A DNA stretch of 31,875 nucleotides, taken from IMG/VR virus record IMGVR_UViG_3300020202_000181, positions 1-31,875 of that record; one strand, given 5' to 3'. The stretch is from a virus. Shown in pieces: positions 14,490 through 20,039 of the stretch. Both the position numbers and the translations under genes were made by a program. Below the pieces are notes generated by a model, which was given only the letters and a program-made list of their open reading frames with translations, ran no database searches and was not told where the DNA came from. The stretch's first letter is position 1; each line of letters begins with the position of its first letter.

Positions 14490-14585
14490 ATGGACCTCCT
14501 CCGTACCATCCTAGGAGCAACGTTGTTTGGTATGGGGTATTACGTTGTACTGCTGTGGAATAACATGCCCATTTGTGGGCGATAG
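14490..14585 (+). CDS. 31-aa membrane peptide
   Basis: ATG 14490 follows the previous stop by two bases. The peptide (MDLLRTILGATLFGMGYYVV, then LLWNNMPICGR) has one hydrophobic segment of about 17 residues. No good ribosome binding site is visible, so it would depend on coupling to the upstream gene. It may be a small membrane protein or a chance frame. Confidence 0.35.
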   Translation: MDLLRTILGATLFGMGYYVVLLWNNMPICGR

Positions 14586-14593
14586 GGGGAAGT

Positions 14594-14797
14594 ATGGTTC
14601 AGAATATTAATCATTGTGATCACGGGCACGCGACAACGGATGAAGTTCGGGCATTGCCTACGGGCGGAGACGCGCAGGTGATTATTTGTTATCGCCATTA
14701 TCTAAAAGAGTATGACTGGAGAAAATCGCAAATTGCGAACGGTGTGCCGTTTCAGTTGCCGGAGTGGGAATCATTACCGATTTATACGGGAGAATAG
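14594..14797 (+). CDS. 67-aa Cys/His microprotein
   Basis: ATG 14594 is preceded by AGGGGGAAGT. HCDHGHATTDEV and IICYRHYLKEYDW give a C-H-H ... C-x2-H zinc-type layout, shared with the proteins at 15779 and 16074. It is the last gene before the structured intergenic element at 14805-14882. No family is named. Confidence 0.65.
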   Translation: MVQNINHCDHGHATTDEVRALPTGGDAQVIICYRHYLKEYDWRKSQIANGVPFQLPEWESLPIYTGE

Positions 14798-14804
14798 ATT
14801 TAAA

Positions 14805-14882
14805 GGCGGATGAAAGTAAACAGGCATAGCGTCAGAGGCTCAGCCGGGAAGCTTAAGCTTCAGGGGTAACTGGCCATCCGCT
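14805..14882 (+). ncRNA. Candidate structured RNA element
   Basis: An 8-bp closing stem, GGCGGATG (14805-14812) with CATCCGCT (14875-14882, one G-T pair), encloses 62 bases. Inside are GGC/GCC (14837-14845), a perfect 14-bp palindrome GAAGCTTAAGCTTC (14848-14861) that folds as GAAGC-TTAA-GCTTC, and CAGGGGTAACTG (14861-14872). A T-run (GATTTT) follows the closing stem. It starts seven bases after a stop codon. It is not a tRNA: the T-arm consensus is missing. It could be a riboswitch-like leader, an attenuator or a small RNA. Confidence 0.4.
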
Positions 14883-14971
14883 GATTTTAGTTAGTAGTTG
14901 ATATGGGAGCGCGATGAGCAGCCATTACGCGCAAGCGTGCGGAACGAAGTGACCAGTAGAAGGGAGGGAAG

Positions 14972-15412
14972 ATGATTTCAAAAGATAAATGGGTTTGGAT
15001 GCCTCATGCCGCACATTTGATTGTAGGGAGCCGCTGCCGCTTTCATTTGGCTACGGTCGTTGGTCCCTATCTCGTTTCCACGGTTGGCGAGTACATGCCG
15101 GATTCCCAGGTGCGGGAGATTTTAGCGAGTAGCCGGGGCATAACGTTAAACGGACGCGGCGACGAACGCGAAGCGGACTTCATGAAGAAGCACGGGTTCG
15201 AGGAGATCGGATGCGACCGGAAATATGAAACGATGGTTTTCCGGGCCGTAAAGTCGTCGCACGGTTGTTGCCCCTTCGAAATGCGGGATGCCTCAGACCT
15301 TGATTTTGAGGGCTACAACGACCCGGCGGACGCCTACAAAGGGCACCTGAAGATGTGCGAGAAGTGGGCTAAGACACGCTTAAAGACTTCCACCCCACGT
15401 AAGGGGCGGTAA
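14972..15412 (+). CDS. Conserved phage protein, unknown function
   Basis: 146 aa. It starts MISKDKWVWMPHAAHLIVGS, continues CRFHLATVVGPYLVSTVGEY, KKHGFEEIGCDRKYETMVFR, then CCPFEMRDASDLDFEGYNDP and DAYKGHLKMCEKWAK. These blocks are familiar from a conserved phage protein of unknown role that occurs in small-gene operons. Several Cys and His could bind metal. GAAGGGAGGGAAG precedes ATG 14972. It begins a new gene run after the structured element, possibly under its control. Confidence 0.75.
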   Translation: MISKDKWVWMPHAAHLIVGSRCRFHLATVVGPYLVSTVGEYMPDSQVREILASSRGITLNGRGDEREADFMKKHGFEEIGCDRKYETMVFRAVKSSHGCCPFEMRDASDLDFEGYNDPADAYKGHLKMCEKWAKTRLKTSTPRKGR

Positions 15413-15431
15413 CGCCAAGGAGGGAGAGACT

Positions 15432-15518
15432 ATGGATACTTTCAGATGCTTGGATTGTGGCGGGGAGACGTGCCAGCATGGAACGTGCCTCCTCTGTATT
15501 TTAGACGCCCTGCGTTAG
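15432..15518 (+). CDS. 28-aa zinc-ribbon microprotein
   Basis: ATG 15432 has a very strong AAGGAGGGAGAGACT upstream. The peptide has CLDCGG, TCQHG and CLLC: five Cys and a His in 28 residues, a complete zinc-finger spacing. The strong ribosome binding site for so short a product argues that it is translated. It is too short for most gene callers. Confidence 0.55.
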   Translation: MDTFRCLDCGGETCQHGTCLLCILDALR

Positions 15519-15527
15519 GAGGGGAGA

Positions 15528-15782
15528 ATGAGTATTCCCAACGGAATGTTTGTCGTCGGAAACAAGCTGATGACGGTCTGCGGATGGTGCGAAAAAGTCG
15601 TTCGGGTCGATAAGCCGATTATCGGGAGCTTTCACCTTTGCTTAACGGACGAAGAAAAAGAACGGAAGTCGGCAGATTTGCGGGAACGCTTAAAGAGGCA
15701 ACGGGCGACCTTTCGGGATCGTCTTGGTTCTGCTGGATCAGGCCAACCCGCGAAGCCTAGCGGCTCGGAGGCGAAGGGATGA
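15528..15782 (+). CDS. 84-aa protein with CxxC and basic tail
   Basis: ATG 15528 follows AGGAGGGGAGA. A VCGWCEK pair plus FHLC forms a likely zinc site, then a basic helix (EKERKSADLRERLKRQRATF) and a Gly/Pro/Ser tail. Basic helix plus zinc finger suggests nucleic acid or RNA-polymerase binding; this is inference. Confidence 0.6.
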   Translation: MSIPNGMFVVGNKLMTVCGWCEKVVRVDKPIIGSFHLCLTDEEKERKSADLRERLKRQRATFRDRLGSAGSGQPAKPSGSEAKG

Positions 15783-15919
15783 CGATAGAGAATCCGCCCA
15801 TTTTTGCCGTGTCATATAAGTGCGGCTGTTACGAATCACGCCTAAAGGGAAAACTCTATCAGGCGATCCGTTGCGCCAAACACAAGAGAAAGAAGAAAGA
15901 ACGGAGGCCAAGAGGATGA
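15779..15919 (+). CDS. 46-aa CxC/CxxH microprotein
   Basis: ATG 15779 overlaps the TGA of the previous gene (ATGA). YKCGCYESRLKGK and RCAKHKRKKKERRPRG give Cys-x-Cys ... Cys-x2-His and a very basic tail. The layout parallels 14594 and 16074. No family is recognised. Confidence 0.55.
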   Translation: MTIENPPIFAVSYKCGCYESRLKGKLYQAIRCAKHKRKKKERRPRG

Positions 15920-16077
15920 CAACCTTAGATGAACTCTTGCGAGACGCGATCCGGGAAAAGCTCATTGCTGATTCGGACGGTCCCTATGAAATCACGGGCG
16001 GCCTTATCGAACAAAAGATGATCGTTCTGGCCCGTAAACTTGTGGGGTTACTTGGCGAACAGGAGGGGAAGGGATGA
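15916..16077 (+). CDS. 53-aa helical hypothetical protein
   Basis: ATG 15916 overlaps the previous TGA (ATGA). MTTLDELLRDAIREKLIADS, then GPYEITGGLIEQKMIVLARK. A short helix-strand-helix protein, no motif. GCCAAGAGG just upstream serves as ribosome binding site. Confidence 0.6.
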   Translation: MTTLDELLRDAIREKLIADSDGPYEITGGLIEQKMIVLARKLVGLLGEQEGKG

Positions 16078-16205
16078 AGTGTTCATTTTGTGAAGGAATC
16101 GCTGTAGCAGGTATGGGGCCAGCAACCGGAGCAACAATAAGATTCTGCGCCATTCACCAATTCTTAATGGACGCTATCCGAAAGGCATTACAGGAGGGGA
16201 AGTAA
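16074..16205 (+). CDS. 43-aa CxxC/CxxH microprotein
   Basis: ATG 16074 overlaps the previous stop and has AGGAGGGGAAGGG upstream. MKCSFCEGIAVAGMGP and RFCAIHQFLMDAIRKAL: Cys-x2-Cys, 18-residue gap, Cys-x2-His. This is the clearest of the CxxC/CxxH set. Probably a single zinc knuckle; role unknown. Confidence 0.6.
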   Translation: MKCSFCEGIAVAGMGPATGATIRFCAIHQFLMDAIRKALQEGK

Positions 16206-16234
16206 GGTTATGGATGCGAAAGGAGCCGAATAAC

Positions 16235-16405
16235 ATGCCTTACATTAGCCTTGAAGACCTAAGCAAGATCAAAGAAGTACAAGCGTTAGTACAGGTGGCG
16301 GAAGGCATGGTCCGATGGGCGCACTGCGAGTTTGATGAGACGTTCATCGCTCTGGCGACTCTAGAGGGAGCCCTTAAACCCTTCCAGAAGGAAAAAGGGA
16401 AATGA
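16235..16405 (+). CDS. 56-aa helical protein
   Basis: Start chosen at ATG 16235, which has AAAGGAGCCGAATAAC upstream; an in-frame ATG at 16214 lacks one. MPYISLEDLSKIKEVQALVQ is helical, then EGMVRWAHCEFDETFIALAT and a basic end. No family recognised. Confidence 0.55.
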   Translation: MPYISLEDLSKIKEVQALVQVAEGMVRWAHCEFDETFIALATLEGALKPFQKEKGK

Positions 16406-16551
16406 AGTTTCTAGCATTTGTCACAGCTGTAGCACTACTGTTGGTTATGGTAGCCACCTTCCCCATTAGTTTTATGTGCTATGCTATATGGGAACGTTAT
16501 TTTTATGGGAGGGGTAAGAAATGGGGCGAGAAGCAACGCACGACATCGTAG
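16402..16551 (+). CDS. 49-aa single-pass membrane protein
   Basis: ATG 16402 overlaps the previous TGA. One hydrophobic segment (residues 3-30, FLAFVTAVALLLVMVATFPI and onward) is followed by a basic/aromatic tail (WERYFYGRGKKWGEKQR), so N-out/C-in or signal-anchor topology is likely. It overlaps the next gene by 31 bases in another frame. Candidate for a small membrane toxin, holin-like or exclusion protein; unproven. Confidence 0.5.
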   Translation: MKFLAFVTAVALLLVMVATFPISFMCYAIWERYFYGRGKKWGEKQRTTS

Positions 16552-16802
16552 TTATAAAGCAGATAAAGCTAGAGGACATCCGACCGCAGCGCGTCGGCAA
16601 GCTCGATACTAAAATCGTCAAACAGGCGGCGAAGTTGAAAAAGAATAGCGGTTGTCAGCTGGATAGCAGCAAAATAACTTACGTTCACCTCGCTACGCTC
16701 GTGGCGAAACTACGTAAAGCTGGTCGCATCCCGCCTGATATTACGGTGATGAGACGTACCGAAGCAGACGGAAATATGAGTATGTACCTGGTCCGTAAGT
16801 AA
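16521..16802 (+). CDS. 93-aa basic hypothetical protein, last gene of operon
   Basis: ATG 16521 with GGGAGGGGTAAGAA upstream. IVVIKQIKLEDIRPQRVGKL, then KQAAKLKKNSGCQLD and HLATLVAKLRKAGRIPPD, RTEADGNMSMYLVRK. Basic, alpha/beta. It is followed by a terminator ten bases after the stop. No family recognised. Confidence 0.65.
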   Translation: MGREATHDIVVIKQIKLEDIRPQRVGKLDTKIVKQAAKLKKNSGCQLDSSKITYVHLATLVAKLRKAGRIPPDITVMRRTEADGNMSMYLVRK

Positions 16803-16811
16803 CAACAAACC

Positions 16812-16848
16812 TGGCGCATGTGTACCTCGCTATCCATGCGCCATTTTT
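16812..16848 (+). terminator. Rho-independent terminator
   Basis: TGGCGCATG (16812-16820) and CATGCGCCA (16835-16843) make a perfect 9-bp stem, followed at once by TTTTT (16844-16848). It ends the early operon that begins near 13050. The loop carries CCTCGCTAT, repeated just after the T-run (16852-16860). Confidence 0.88.
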
Positions 16849-16859
16849 GTGCCTCGCTA

Positions 16860-16873
16860 TTAAACCGGTTGAA
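16860..16873. repeat. Palindrome copy 1 (TTAAACCGGTTGAA)
   Basis: Imperfect 14-bp palindrome with one mismatched pair, sharing AACCGGTTGAAT with the copy at 17001-17014, 141 bases downstream. The two copies flank a 19-codon frame between a terminator and the next gene. Operator candidate. Confidence 0.6.
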
Positions 16874-16930
16874 TGAGACTACAGTGCAAAAAATTTTGGA
16901 CCAAGAAATATGACTTTCAATGGAGGACAT

Positions 16931-16990
16931 ATGCATTACGTGCAGTTTACGTATGACGCGGATTACTTCGTGCTGTACAGCATGAATTAG
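16931..16990 (+). CDS. 19-codon leader-peptide-like frame
   Basis: ATG 16931 preceded by TGGAGGACAT; the peptide reads MHYVQFTYDADYFVLYSMN and ends in TAG. Aromatic-rich (four Tyr, two Phe). It lies between the two palindromes upstream of 17046. It could be a regulatory leader peptide or chance. Confidence 0.3.
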   Translation: MHYVQFTYDADYFVLYSMN

Positions 16991-17000
16991 GTCAAGGCAG

Positions 17001-17014
17001 TTCAACCGGTTGAA
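17001..17014. repeat. Palindrome copy 2 (TTCAACCGGTTGAA)
   Basis: Perfect 14-bp palindrome, 32 bases before ATG 17046. With copy 1 at 16860 it forms a pair of probable protein-binding sites controlling the gene block that starts here. Confidence 0.65.
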
Positions 17015-17045
17015 TAAGTAGTTCCTATGGGAGGAGGATGAAGGC

Positions 17046-17243
17046 ATGTACGACGATAGCCCGTCTAGTTTCTGGTACGAACCACCGCAGCACCATGAGT
17101 TGTGCGACTGTGAAAATTGCCATTACGGAGGAGGACACGACGATGAAGAACAGTATTGGAATGACAACGGATGTGCAGCTTGCAGCGAGCGATTGCGAGA
17201 AAGAGAAGAGGAAGAGGACGGTAACCTACCACCTGCTGTTTAA
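17046..17243 (+). CDS. 65-aa acidic Cys/His protein
   Basis: ATG 17046 has GGGAGGAGG nine bases upstream. HHELCDCENCHYGGGHDDEE and NGCAACSERL give paired Cys/His sets that may bind zinc, followed by an acidic run (EREEEEDG). The last 101 bases overlap the next gene in another frame. Both frames have strong ribosome binding sites. Confidence 0.55.
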   Translation: MYDDSPSSFWYEPPQHHELCDCENCHYGGGHDDEEQYWNDNGCAACSERLREREEEEDGNLPPAV

Positions 17244-17436
17244 CCTGAGCCGTCCGGTGTCCTTACGGTTCCTGCCTACCTGCATCAAGGCGCTGGAGAT
17301 GCTGGAAGAAGGACGCATTAACGACAAGGTGCGGGTGATGAAGGGTATGGGCAGAAAAACGGCTGGCGACATCATTCAATTGTTCCAGCTTGGGGAGTAT
17401 GTGCAATGGGCACCAAGTATATACGACAGGTGGTAG
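17143..17436 (+). CDS. 97-aa helix-hairpin-helix protein (alpha-CTD-like)
   Basis: ATG 17143 with GGAGGAGGACACGACG upstream. Residues about 40-95 (LPTCIKALEMLEEGRINDKV, then RVMKGMGRKTAGDIIQLFQL) resemble the helix-hairpin-helix of the bacterial RNA polymerase alpha C-terminal domain, including the final GxGRKxAxDI helix. The N-terminal 40 residues are basic. It could bind DNA or compete with alpha for promoter elements; that is inference. It overlaps the preceding gene by 101 bases. Confidence 0.6.
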   Translation: MKNSIGMTTDVQLAASDCEKEKRKRTVTYHLLFNLSRPVSLRFLPTCIKALEMLEEGRINDKVRVMKGMGRKTAGDIIQLFQLGEYVQWAPSIYDRW

Positions 17437-17444
17437 TATGGGTA

Positions 17445-17472
17445 TTGACAAAAGCAACAATCCCGTTATACT
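17445..17472 (+). promoter_or_regulatory. Sigma70-type promoter
   Basis: TTGACA (17445-17450), 16-bp spacer, TATACT (17467-17472). It shares GGGTATTGACAAA with the promoter at 29428. Transcription would start near 17479, leaving a 17-base leader with GGAGGAGG before ATG 17496. Confidence 0.7.
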
Positions 17473-17495
17473 TCAAGCAACGGAGGAGGAACAGT

Positions 17496-17711
17496 ATGAA
17501 CTATACATTAAGTGAACTTCTGACGTTCTACCTCGATGAGTATGCGAGGGCGCAGGCATTGTACGACTTTGCCGTTGATGAGTGTGAGGAGAGACGGGCG
17601 TATATGAGCATTTGGGAAATGGAAGAGCGGGAGGCGGAGATCGAGCGATATGAGACGTTGGCCGCGCTGTTTACCAATCTCGTGCGGGAACGGAAGGCGA
17701 AACATGCTTAA
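17496..17711 (+). CDS. 71-aa acidic helical protein
   Basis: ATG 17496, GGAGGAGGAACAGT upstream. MNYTLSELLTFYLDEYARAQ, then ECEERRAYMSIWEMEEREAE: amphipathic, coiled-coil-like throughout. First gene under the 17445 promoter. No family recognised. Confidence 0.65.
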   Translation: MNYTLSELLTFYLDEYARAQALYDFAVDECEERRAYMSIWEMEEREAEIERYETLAALFTNLVRERKAKHA

Positions 17712-17820
17712 GTTTTTACAACGCCTCCTGATAGCTCTGGAAGGCATACGCGAAGAGCTGGCGATTATGAATACAAACGGAATTGTGGTGTATGGCGGCG
17801 AAACGAGCGAAGAAAACTAG
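17704..17820 (+). CDS. 38-aa hypothetical peptide
   Basis: ATG 17704 overlaps the previous stop by eight bases. MLKFLQRLLIALEGIREELA, a short amphipathic helix, then NTNGIVVYGGETSEEN. It overlaps the next gene by 29 bases. Could be a translational bridge. Confidence 0.4.
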   Translation: MLKFLQRLLIALEGIREELAIMNTNGIVVYGGETSEEN

Positions 17821-18028
17821 CGAGATTGATTTGAAAGACCTTTCGGTACGACGTGTGAAGGGTGGGTTTAGAGTGAGACGCGTGTTTTATAGCGGAGCAA
17901 CGAAGTATTCACGGCTGTTTAGAAAGTGGTCGGACGTAATGCGGTGCTACCAAGAGGAATACGAAAAGTATGAACGGGCCATTGGTCGTGTTATGTTTGG
18001 TGGGGCAATTGACAGTTACAAGCTATAG
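17792..18028 (+). CDS. 78-aa basic hypothetical protein
   Basis: Start chosen at ATG 17792 (MAAKRAKKTSEIDLKDLSVR); a TTG at 17783 is also in frame. KGGFRVRRVFYSGATKYSRL then FRKWSDVMRCYQEEYEKYER: beta-hairpin then helix, basic. Overlaps the 3D-domain gene by 59 bases. No family recognised. Confidence 0.6.
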   Translation: MAAKRAKKTSEIDLKDLSVRRVKGGFRVRRVFYSGATKYSRLFRKWSDVMRCYQEEYEKYERAIGRVMFGGAIDSYKL

Positions 18029-18401
18029 GTCAATTCCTTCGCAGACCGACAGCACTCCTTATCACACTTCAATTGGGCAGCGTACGCACGCGCACGGCAT
18101 AGCCGTCTCACGCGATTTACTGGCGAACGGTACTTTCAAGTATGGGGATTTGGTGTATGTGGAGCAGGTTGGGTTTAAATTTGTGAACGATACGATGCAT
18201 GAGCGGTGGGTGAAGAGATTAGATGTATGGGTGGAAAGCTTAGAAGAAGAACGCCGCTTTCATCGGAAATTTAAAGGGAAACAGTTACGAGTATGGAAAG
18301 TGGAGAAGGTTTGGACGGAGCCATTAGGCGCAGGGAAGAGATTAAACGGAATATTGACGAAGCCAAGCGGCGCACTGCAAACGGTTTTCAGCGTCGAGTA
18401 A
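17970..18401 (+). CDS. 3D-domain protein (double-psi barrel)
   Basis: 143 aa. A short hydrophobic N-terminus (MNGPLVVLCLVGQL) leads into TVTSYRSIPSQTDSTPYHTS, then GIAVSRDLLANGTFKYGDLV and FVNDTMHERWVKRLDVWVES. This is the 3D domain with its three Asp (SRD, ND, LDV). The fold is shared with MltA/RlpA-like murein enzymes. Phages commonly carry it for cell-wall degradation or virion entry. The N-terminus could act as a membrane anchor. The C-terminal 45 residues are basic and overlap the next gene. ATG 17970 has AGAGGA 12 bases upstream; a TTG start further in is possible. Confidence 0.75.
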   Translation: MNGPLVVLCLVGQLTVTSYRSIPSQTDSTPYHTSIGQRTHAHGIAVSRDLLANGTFKYGDLVYVEQVGFKFVNDTMHERWVKRLDVWVESLEEERRFHRKFKGKQLRVWKVEKVWTEPLGAGKRLNGILTKPSGALQTVFSVE

Positions 18402-18511
18402 AGACCAAAGGCAGCGCACCAGAGGATAAGCTGTTCGCTGAGAAGTTGGAGAAGGCGAAAGAGGAAATACGAGCGTGGAAGAAGCGAGTAAAGAACCTGA
18501 AATCCCTCTAG
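18293..18511 (+). CDS. 72-aa coiled-coil protein
   Basis: ATG 18293 lies inside the end of the 3D-domain gene (109-base overlap). MESGEGLDGAIRRREEIKRN, then DEAKRRTANGFQRRVKTKGS and AEKLEKAKEEIRAWKKRVKN, a strongly charged helix. The ribosome binding site is weak. Moderately supported, real if translation is coupled. Confidence 0.45.
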   Translation: MESGEGLDGAIRRREEIKRNIDEAKRRTANGFQRRVKTKGSAPEDKLFAEKLEKAKEEIRAWKKRVKNLKSL

Positions 18512-18903
18512 AGTTTGAACGGAGGGCGGACCACAGCCCACACGAATGGCCGCAATGGACCAATGACAACCCGGATGTGTGTGCGTGCTGTACCGAGAAG
18601 ATTCTGCATGGGTATCAGAACGTACTGAGAGTGGAAATAGCAGCTGAGGTGGTCACTAGCGTGGAAGGTGAAGTGCTTGGGGTGGAGGACAATAAGCCCA
18701 GGTTCAGGCAGCTGCACGTACGGTGTGCTGAGCGGCATTTCGGCAGAAAGATTGAATGTGAAAAGTGCGGGACGTTCGTGGTGGCGAAGACGTTAGCCGA
18801 CGGCAGGCGCAATCCATGTTTATGCACCTGTCATACGGGCAGTAAGCATTGTTCGCTAATACTTGATCCGAATGTGAACAATCCGTTGAGGAAGTTGAAG
18901 TAA
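18475..18903 (+). CDS. 142-aa zinc-finger protein
   Basis: GTG 18475 with AGAGGAAATACGAGC upstream, overlapping the previous gene by 37 bases. Cys/His sets: VCACC, HVRCAERHF, ECEKCGTF and CLCTCHTGSKHC. Central strands (VLRVEIAAEVVTSVEGEVLG) separate them. Two zinc sites are likely. CLCTCHTG is echoed by the mini-gene at 18904 (CPCECHEG). Function unknown. Confidence 0.7.
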   Translation: MEEASKEPEIPLEFERRADHSPHEWPQWTNDNPDVCACCTEKILHGYQNVLRVEIAAEVVTSVEGEVLGVEDNKPRFRQLHVRCAERHFGRKIECEKCGTFVVAKTLADGRRNPCLCTCHTGSKHCSLILDPNVNNPLRKLK

Positions 18904-18981
18904 GTGGGTTGTGGTTTCTGTGTGGAGTTCGAATGTGACCAGGACTGGTGCCCGTGCGAGTGTCACGAAGGAGAACAGTAA
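18904..18981 (+). CDS. 25-aa Cys-rich peptide
   Basis: GTG 18904, straight after the previous TAA; ends at TAA just before the next ATG. It reads MGCGFCVEFECDQDW then CPCECHEGEQ, with seven Cys. The CxCxCHxG end matches the preceding gene. Weak ribosome binding site; could be a chance frame or a broken duplicate of the zinc module. Confidence 0.3.
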   Translation: MGCGFCVEFECDQDWCPCECHEGEQ

Positions 18982-19209
18982 ATGGCAGTGAGTAAGTTAG
19001 ACAAAACAGTGAACGTAGTGCACGCCATTCTGCGTGTGTTTGATGTGAAGGGTGGGACGGTGCTAGGCGCTTTCACCGTGTTGATGATGTGCCTTTGCGC
19101 CTACGCAGTGATTAAAGGCAAGGACGTGCCAGGCGGTGTTACGTCGGCGTACGGTATTGTCGTTGGAGTGTATGGCGTTTCTAAGACGGTTAAAGAACTT
19201 AATAGCTAG
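18982..19209 (+). CDS. Putative holin or small membrane protein
   Basis: 75 aa, ATG 18982, GAAGGAGAACAGTAA upstream. Two hydrophobic segments: GTVLGAFTVLMMCLCAYAVI (about 26-45) and TSAYGIVVGVYGVSK (about 54-68). N-terminus charged, C-terminus KTVKELNS. Two-segment size and position near a cell-wall enzyme gene suit a class II holin. The amidase is elsewhere (28819), so this is not proven. Confidence 0.6.
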   Translation: MAVSKLDKTVNVVHAILRVFDVKGGTVLGAFTVLMMCLCAYAVIKGKDVPGGVTSAYGIVVGVYGVSKTVKELNS

Positions 19210-19216
19210 GGTACGC

Positions 19217-19333
19217 ATGGCGTGGCAGGTGTTGCTCACCTCTCGCCACGGTAGGCAGCGGACGTACCGGGACGGTCAGTTGTACGAGGAGTGGTGCTTA
19301 TGTTGTGGAGGAACGTTGTGGCGAAAGGACTAA
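19217..19333 (+). CDS. 38-aa hypothetical peptide
   Basis: ATG 19217, weak AGGG upstream. MAWQVLLTSRHGRQRTYRDG then EEWCLCCGGTLWRKD, a CLCC cluster near the end. It overlaps the next gene by 34 bases. Low to moderate support. Confidence 0.4.
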   Translation: MAWQVLLTSRHGRQRTYRDGQLYEEWCLCCGGTLWRKD

Positions 19334-19830
19334 AGATTGGTGTGCTGGTGTTGCTGTGTGTTGCCGCCATGGCCTTGTTCCATCGCTGTCAGCAGGAGCG
19401 TAGGGAAACCTCTCTTACACCAGTACTGAAGGAAGGGGAACGTGAAAAGGTCATTGTCAAAAAAGGGGTTGTCACTGTCGTTCGAAGAGACGGAAGTACC
19501 AAGCGACATATCGGGGTGCGAGATGCGGCGGTTACTATTAAAGATGATGGCAGCGCGCAGATATACGCTCCGAGTAAGGGGTTCACGTTTGAGCCTGGCA
19601 TCGGTATCTATCAAGGCAAAGAAGCGGCGGCAGGGTTAGACATTCAGTTCGCCTATTGGAAGAGGTTTGGAGCGGTCGGTGGGGTGATGTACCAGCTGGA
19701 AGAGAAGAAGCTTAGGCCGTTCGTGGGTATCGGTTATTCGCTGGCCTTAATCGGCGCTAGCAATTCAACCGCTTTAATAGCAGTGGATGTGGAGAAGGAA
19801 ATATACGTTGGGCTGAGGGTGGCCTTCTAA
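19300..19830 (+). CDS. Membrane-anchored beta-rich protein
   Basis: 176 aa from ATG 19300, with GAGGA nine bases upstream. A single N-terminal transmembrane segment (GLKIGVLVLLCVAAMALF) is followed by a basic/polar linker, then beta-rich repeats: DDGSAQIYAPSKGFTFEPGI, AGLDIQFAYWKRFGAVGGVM, RPFVGIGYSLALIGASNS and a terminal LRVAF. Similar PSKGFTFEPG/WKRFG proteins occur in phages. The Phe-terminal beta pattern recalls small outer-membrane barrels. Roles such as spanin-like or surface protein are speculative. Confidence 0.7.
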   Translation: MLWRNVVAKGLKIGVLVLLCVAAMALFHRCQQERRETSLTPVLKEGEREKVIVKKGVVTVVRRDGSTKRHIGVRDAAVTIKDDGSAQIYAPSKGFTFEPGIGIYQGKEAAAGLDIQFAYWKRFGAVGGVMYQLEEKKLRPFVGIGYSLALIGASNSTALIAVDVEKEIYVGLRVAF

Positions 19831-20039
19831 TGCCTGAATTCGATGAGGTGCGCGTGGAATTTGAAGCATTCTGCGCAGGCTGCGGTGGTGGAATGTGTGG
19901 GAACGTTGATACTCGTTCGTCTCGCAGGCGCGGAATGTCACAAATTACCATTCAACCTTGTGAGAAATGTTTGGAAGTGGCCCGAGATGAGGGACGAGTT
20001 GAAGCTGAGGAAGGGTTGAGGGAATCGGCTGAGCGATGA
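19830..20039 (+). CDS. 69-aa zinc-ribbon-like protein
   Basis: ATG 19830 overlaps the previous TAA (TAATG). CAGCGGGMCG and PCEKC supply five Cys in ribbon spacing, with an acidic C-terminus (DEGRVEAEEGLRESAER). Part of the Cys-rich small protein set. Confidence 0.65.
   Translation: MPEFDEVRVEFEAFCAGCGGGMCGNVDTRSSRRRGMSQITIQPCEKCLEVARDEGRVEAEEGLRESAER

Noticed and set aside
14805-14882. tRNA gene (7-8 bp acceptor-like stem, 78 bases)
   Set aside because: The positions of the T arm do not pair and lack the TTCRA loop, and no D arm or 5-7-5 anticodon arm can be drawn.
18925-18950. GGAGTTCGAATGTGACC resembling a tRNA T arm
   Set aside because: No matching acceptor or anticodon stems nearby; the stretch lies in a Cys-rich reading frame.
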